This document shows positions 5,556 to 8,846 of a DNA stretch of 8,846 bases, piece by piece. Made by a program: the position numbers and the translations under genes. The stretch covers positions 1 through 8,846 of the forward strand of contig JAEXBH010000102.1 of the NCBI GenBank assembly GCA_023394215.1. Direction: 5' to 3'. Below the pieces are notes generated by a model, which saw only the letters and a program-made list of their open reading frames with translations, did no database searches and had not been told where the DNA came from. Each line of letters opens with the position of its first letter. The first letter of the stretch is position 1. The stretch is from Bacillota bacterium. GTDB taxonomy: Bacteria; Bacillota; Clostridia; Tissierellales; Peptoniphilaceae.

Positions 5556-6026
5556 TTAGAAAGGAATCCTTCCGTCGTCAGAAGTAGGATCAAAATCCGG
5601 GCTGAAGCTGAAGTCGTCATCAAAAGGATCTGCGGAAGATTCTCCCATAGGAGCTGCCGCTTGTCCTGATGCCATACCTCCGTCCTTCCAATCCAAGAAC
5701 TCAACGTTTGATGCGACTATATCAGTCGTATAAACCCTCTTGCCCTCTTGGTCCATATAAGAACCTGTTTGGATACGGCCGGAAACTATAACTCTCTTAC
5801 CCTTTCCGGTAAATCTGCCTACATTCTCAGCCAATTTTCCCCAAGCCACTATCTGTATAAAGTCTGCTGTCGGCTGATTCTTAGATTCCATTTCCATTTT
5901 CATTTCCCTGGATAATTGCTTATCCACTGCAATAGTAAACCTTGCTACGGCTCTACTGGCTCCGGTTTGTAAATATCTTATATCCGGATCCCTTGTAAGT
6001 CGTCCCATTAGTACTACATTATTCAT
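5556..6026 (-). CDS. ssb: Single-stranded DNA-binding protein
   Basis: The 156-residue replicative SSB coats single-stranded DNA during replication, repair and recombination, normally as a homotetramer. Residues 1-112 form the OB fold: MNNVVLMGRLTRDPDIRY at the start, then FIQIVAWGKLAENV and GKRVIVSGRIQTGSYMD. A Gly/Ala/acidic linker follows (115-149), and the tail ends SDDGRIPF, the acidic tip ending in Pro-Phe that binds partner proteins. The loop at 36-54 (charged, Met-rich, ending in QPTADF) is about seven residues longer than in Bacillus subtilis SsbA, a form I recall as common in Clostridia. AAGGAGG lies 4 nt before ATG. Between rpsF and rpsR, each 16 bp away, it is the classic order. 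Confidence 0.97.
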   Translation of the reverse strand: MNNVVLMGRLTRDPDIRYLQTGASRAVARFTIAVDKQLSREMKMEMESKNQPTADFIQIVAWGKLAENVGRFTGKGKRVIVSGRIQTGSYMDQEGKRVYTTDIVASNVEFLDWKDGGMASGQAAAPMGESSADPFDDDFSFSPDFDPTSDDGRIPF

Positions 6027-6042
6027 AAATCCTCCTTATATC

Positions 6043-6327
6043 TTAGGACTCTTTAACAACAACTAAGTATCTAATAATTTGGTCAACAAGTTGAGCTCTT
6101 CTTTGAACTTCTTTAACAACTGCCGGATCCGCTTCAAAATTAACTAAATAATAATGACCTTCTTTGATATAGTTAATTTCATAAGCCAATTTTCTTTGTC
6201 CCCAGTCATCTACCTGGCCAACTGTACCGTTAGCATTGATAGCTTCGTAAAGTCTTTCAAGAACGCCTTTTCTCAAGTCTTCTTCTAAATTAGGCTTGAA
6301 AACTACAACCATTTCATAGTTTCTCAT
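6043..6327 (-). CDS. rpsF: 30S ribosomal protein S6
   Basis: The 94-residue S6 is a small-subunit platform protein that pairs with S18 on 16S rRNA. The family pattern is plain: N-terminal MRNYEMVVVFKPNL, then DDWGQRKLAYEINYIKEGHYYLVNFEA (40-66), and a C-terminal helix and strand ending DQIIRYLVVVKES. Length matches the family, without the long acidic extension of E. coli S6. GGGAGGTGA ends 5 nt before the ATG. It is the first gene of rpsF-ssb-rpsR. Its leader carries a hairpin that may bind the S6:S18 dimer for feedback control. Confidence 0.98.
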   Translation of the reverse strand: MRNYEMVVVFKPNLEEDLRKGVLERLYEAINANGTVGQVDDWGQRKLAYEINYIKEGHYYLVNFEADPAVVKEVQRRAQLVDQIIRYLVVVKES

Positions 6328-6350
6328 GCTTTCACCTCCCTTTGGATTTC

Positions 6351-6370
6351 ACTCCGCTTTTTAACGGAGT
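6351..6370 (-). promoter_or_regulatory. Hairpin in the rpsF leader, candidate S6:S18 autoregulatory element
   Basis: In the mRNA, ACUCCG and CGGAGU form a perfect 6-bp stem around an eight-base loop, about 10 nt before the ribosome-binding site. S6 operon leaders in many bacteria hold a hairpin motif with a conserved CCG that S6:S18 binds. This one has CCG at the top of its 5' arm, but I cannot confirm the full consensus. Flanking TTGG and CCAA (6380-6383 and 6342-6345) could form an outer stem if transcription starts early enough. The hairpin has no T-tract, so it is not a terminator. Confidence 0.5.
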
Positions 6371-6386
6371 AGAGATTTACCAACTA

Positions 6387-6415
6387 AGTATATCAGGGAA
6401 ATACCTTTAAATCAA
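6387..6415 (-). promoter_or_regulatory. Main promoter of rpsF-ssb-rpsR
   Basis: On the minus strand, TTGATT (6410-6415), a spacer of exactly 17 bp, and TATACT (6387-6392) with an extended -10 TGA. A start near 6380 would give a leader of about 53 nt that begins right at the candidate regulatory hairpin region. It is one of the best promoter matches in the window, as suits a ribosomal operon. Confidence 0.68.
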
Positions 6416-6460
6416 GCTTTTTACTTTGTTTTGCTAAAACCCCAAGTTTCTATATACTAT

Positions 6461-6469
6461 ATTATACCA
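6461..6469 (-). promoter_or_regulatory. Possible second, distal promoter of the rpsF operon
   Basis: TGGTATAAT on the minus strand is an extended -10 with a perfect hexamer, but no good -35 is present. It lies 75 bp upstream of the main promoter, close to the divergent M16 promoter, and would give a leader of about 125 nt. Confidence 0.3.
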
Positions 6470-6495
6470 ATAAATAATCAAATAAACTCTCATAT

Positions 6496-6523
6496 TTGTT
6501 AAATTTGGGTAATATTATATAAT
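6496..6523 (+). promoter_or_regulatory. Promoter of the M16 peptidase gene
   Basis: TTGTTA (6496-6501), a 16-bp spacer and a perfect TATAAT (6518-6523) lie on the plus strand, 27 bp before the start codon. The short leader contains the ribosome-binding site AGAAAGGA seven or so bases before ATG. The region is shared with the divergent rpsF promoter region. Confidence 0.6.
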
Positions 6524-6550
6524 AAATACATTACAGAGAAAGGAAATATT

Positions 6551-8846
6551 ATGATTAACTACAAATTAATTGAAGAAAAATACCTGGAATCCGAACAGGC
6601 CGATGCCAAGGTATTTGAACATATAAAAACCAAAGCTAAAGTATTTGTTTTAAAAAACAATGATGATAACAAGGTGTTTGCCATATCTTTCAGGACGCCT
6701 CCAAAAGACTCTTCCGGGGAATGTCACATAATAGAACACTGTGTTTTAAACGGTTCAAAAAAATACAGAACCAAAGAACCCTTTATGGATATGGTAAAGG
6801 GCTCACTACAAACATTTTTAAATGCTATGACCGGATCCGATAGAACCTACTATCCCATAGGCTCAAGAAACACAAAAGATTTCGAAAATCTTATGGACCT
6901 ATATCTTGATGCAGTTTTCAATCCCAGAATGAAAGAACTTGACTATATATTTAAACAGGAAGGCTGGAGATATCACATAAATGAAAATGGTAAACTTGAA
7001 TATAGGGGTGTGGTCTACAATGAAATGAAAGGAGCCCTGTCATCTGCCGAGGATCAAATAGAAGAAGATATAGCTTGGAATCTGTTTCCTGACAGCCCCT
7101 ACAGTTTAAACTCCGGCGGAGATCCCTATGAAATTCCCAAACTTTCATATGATGCTCTGATAAACTACTATAATGAATTCTATCATCCTTCAAATTCCTA
7201 TATTTTTCTGTATGGTGACCTTGATTATGAAAAATATTTGAACTATATAGATGAAAACTATCTTTCATCATATGACTACAGGTATGTAGCCTCCCTGCCA
7301 GTATACCAGAAAGCCTTCGACAAAGTTAAAGAGAAAGAAGTTTTCTACAATACTCTTAATCAGTCCGAAGAAAAAGGCTATATATCCTATTCAGCGATAG
7401 TAGGTAAAAATACGGATCCCTTGGATAGAATTTTAGGAAATCTTCTTAATTCGGTTCTTATAAACTCCGAAAGTTCCCCATTAAAACAAAAACTGATGGA
7501 ACTTGATATAATGGAAGATATCATAAATATGTCCTCTTCAAATTTAGAAATAAGTTTCTCCCTGCTTGCCAAAAATATAGACAAAAAAAACAGGGAAATC
7601 TTCCTAAAAACTGTTGAAGATACTTTAACTGATATAGTTAAAAACGGGATTAATAAAGATATCATAAAATCAAACCTTAATGACCTTAACTTCTATATAA
7701 AGGAGAAGGGCGCCTATCCTACAAAGGGCATTATATACCTTATAAATGCTCTAAATACTTGGATTTATGATAAATCTCCTATTGAAGGGATAGATTTTAC
7801 TGAAAGTCTTAAATATGTGCAAGAAAACATCGACAAGGGTATTTTTGAAAAATTTATTGAGGAAAGACTTCTAAATAACAACCACAAGGCAATATTAACA
7901 CACTCTCCGAAATATGGTCTTAATCAGGAAAAAGACAAAACAATAGATAAAAATCTTCAAAACCTTCTATCATCCATGACTGCTGAAGAAAAAAATAAGC
8001 TTAGGGAAGAAAATGCGGCAATCGAAGCCTTTCAAAATAGGGAAAACACGAGGGAAGAAAAGGCTACAATCCCCATGCTTAAACTTGAAGATATAAATAA
8101 ACACATAAAACCTGTAAACAGGGAGATTATTAAAACGGAAAACTATACAATTCTTAAGCATAGACTTGCAACTTCAGGTATTGATTATATAAAATTCATA
8201 TTCTCCACCGAACATCTGGATAAGGAAGAAATCCTGTATATGAGCCTTTTAGGACAGTTTTTAGGTATGCTTGACAGTGAAAACTATTCCTTCGGAGACC
8301 TGGAAAATAAAATTTATATGGAAACGGGCGGCATACACTTTACCCCCAATATCTATATGCACTATCCTTCAAAACAAGTTAAAACAGCCTTCTTCATTTC
8401 TACAAAAATATTTTCCGAAAATGTTGAAAAGGCCTTTGAAGTTATTGAGGAGGTTATTTTCCGTTCAAGCTTTGAAAATAAAAAAAGGATTAAGGATTTG
8501 TGCCAATTTTTAGCATCAAGACTTGAAATGGGCTTATATGATAACGGTCATGTACTCATGATGAACAGAGCCCTTTCAAATCATATGAAATACTACAAAA
8601 TCAATGAACTTATAAACGGTATTGATTTTTACTTATTTGTGAAAAGCTTAAACAAGATAGAAATCGAACAGATAATTTACAAGCTTAAAGAGGTATATAA
8701 GAAACTTTTCACCAAAAAAAATCTTATTATCAATTTAACTTCGGATTTTAGTAATGAAAGTAAACTTGATTTTCAAATAGCTAAACTTGTCGAAAAATTT
8801 GAAAACAAAGATTATGAAAACTTCAATTTTACCTTTGAGCCTACAC
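6551..8846 (+). CDS. M16C (PreP-like, insulinase-family) zinc metallopeptidase, 3' end missing
   Basis: A cytoplasmic two-lobed zinc protease that degrades unstructured peptides inside a closed chamber. 765 residues are visible of a family length near 970, so about 200 are beyond the right edge. The inverted zinc motif HxxEH is HIIEH, with His59 and His63 as ligands and Glu62 as catalytic base. The third ligand is Glu158 in YRGVVYNEMKGALS. Around it are the M16C-typical NGSKKY, PFMDMVKGSLQTFLNAMT (78-95) and DRTYYPIGS. The M16C-associated linker follows at about 470-520, with EEKNKLREE and ATIPMLKLEDI. There is no signal peptide. ATG is preceded by AGAAAGGA and a promoter; upstream frames are closed. 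It stands alone, divergent from rpsF, and the missing C-terminal lobe would carry the Arg/Tyr substrate-contact residues. Confidence 0.95.
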   Translation, partial: MINYKLIEEKYLESEQADAKVFEHIKTKAKVFVLKNNDDNKVFAISFRTPPKDSSGECHIIEHCVLNGSKKYRTKEPFMDMVKGSLQTFLNAMTGSDRTYYPIGSRNTKDFENLMDLYLDAVFNPRMKELDYIFKQEGWRYHINENGKLEYRGVVYNEMKGALSSAEDQIEEDIAWNLFPDSPYSLNSGGDPYEIPKLSYDALINYYNEFYHPSNSYIFLYGDLDYEKYLNYIDENYLSSYDYRYVASLPVYQKAFDKVKEKEVFYNTLNQSEEKGYISYSAIVGKNTDPLDRILGNLLNSVLINSESSPLKQKLMELDIMEDIINMSSSNLEISFSLLAKNIDKKNREIFLKTVEDTLTDIVKNGINKDIIKSNLNDLNFYIKEKGAYPTKGIIYLINALNTWIYDKSPIEGIDFTESLKYVQENIDKGIFEKFIEERLLNNNHKAILTHSPKYGLNQEKDKTIDKNLQNLLSSMTAEEKNKLREENAAIEAFQNRENTREEKATIPMLKLEDINKHIKPVNREIIKTENYTILKHRLATSGIDYIKFIFSTEHLDKEEILYMSLLGQFLGMLDSENYSFGDLENKIYMETGGIHFTPNIYMHYPSKQVKTAFFISTKIFSENVEKAFEVIEEVIFRSSFENKKRIKDLCQFLASRLEMGLYDNGHVLMMNRALSNHMKYYKINELINGIDFYLFVKSLNKIEIEQIIYKLKEVYKKLFTKKNLIINLTSDFSNESKLDFQIAKLVEKFENKDYENFNFTFEPT

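Noticed and set aside
6951..8513. Several 63-106 codon frames within the M16 gene, three on the minus strand and one on the plus
   Set aside because: All lie inside a strong protease coding sequence in other frames and lack ribosome-binding sites or recognisable motifs.

Overview
The window looks like chromosomal DNA of a low-GC, anaerobic, fermentative Firmicute, possibly of the Tissierellia/Peptoniphilaceae type. The evidence is the AT-rich DNA, strong AGGAGG ribosome-binding sites, the rpsF-ssb-rpsR order, a zinc-type S18, and an acyl-CoA isomerase paired with a CoA-transferase of the butyryl/4-hydroxybutyrate type. No rRNA or other strong taxonomic marker is present, so the lineage is an inference.

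Layout from left to right. (1) 1-2127: a minus-strand two-gene acyl-CoA operon, with a crotonase-family protein first and then a CoA-transferase that runs off the left edge. A 250-bp upstream region holds a probable promoter, an 8-bp-arm dyad just after the start site, and a 20-bp perfect palindrome. (2) 2128-4147: a minus-strand two-gene operon, a DUF1576-like polytopic membrane protein followed by an SGNH/GDSL esterase. It has a good promoter at its head and an intrinsic terminator at its tail. (3) About 4148-5270: a very AT-rich stretch on the plus strand encoding a six-TM voltage-gated-like potassium channel, preceded by a doubtful 61-codon ORF that overlaps it by ATGA. Its composition differs from both sides and suggests a separate origin. 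(4) 5273-6415: the minus-strand housekeeping operon rpsF-ssb-rpsR with a consensus-like promoter, a short hairpin leader that may be an S6:S18 autoregulatory site, and a strong terminator. (5) 6461-8846: on the plus strand, transcribed divergently from rpsF, an M16C (presequence-protease-like) zinc metallopeptidase that runs off the right edge.

How the genes work together. The crotonase and the CoA-transferase probably act on the same acyl-CoA pool, one moving a double bond or similar group and the other exchanging CoA with acetate or a related acid. The crotonase lacks both glutamates of a true hydratase and has an Asp in the isomerase position, so 'enoyl-CoA hydratase' would be a poor name. 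The DUF1576 protein has a clear internal duplication typical of transporters and is tightly linked to a cytoplasmic esterase, but its substrate is unknown. I found no CRISPR array, tRNA, rRNA, insertion sequence or phage gene. No strong new multi-gene defence or mobile system is visible. The best leads are the misnameable crotonase and its candidate operator, the duplicated membrane protein with its same-frame esterase, and the AT-rich channel island.
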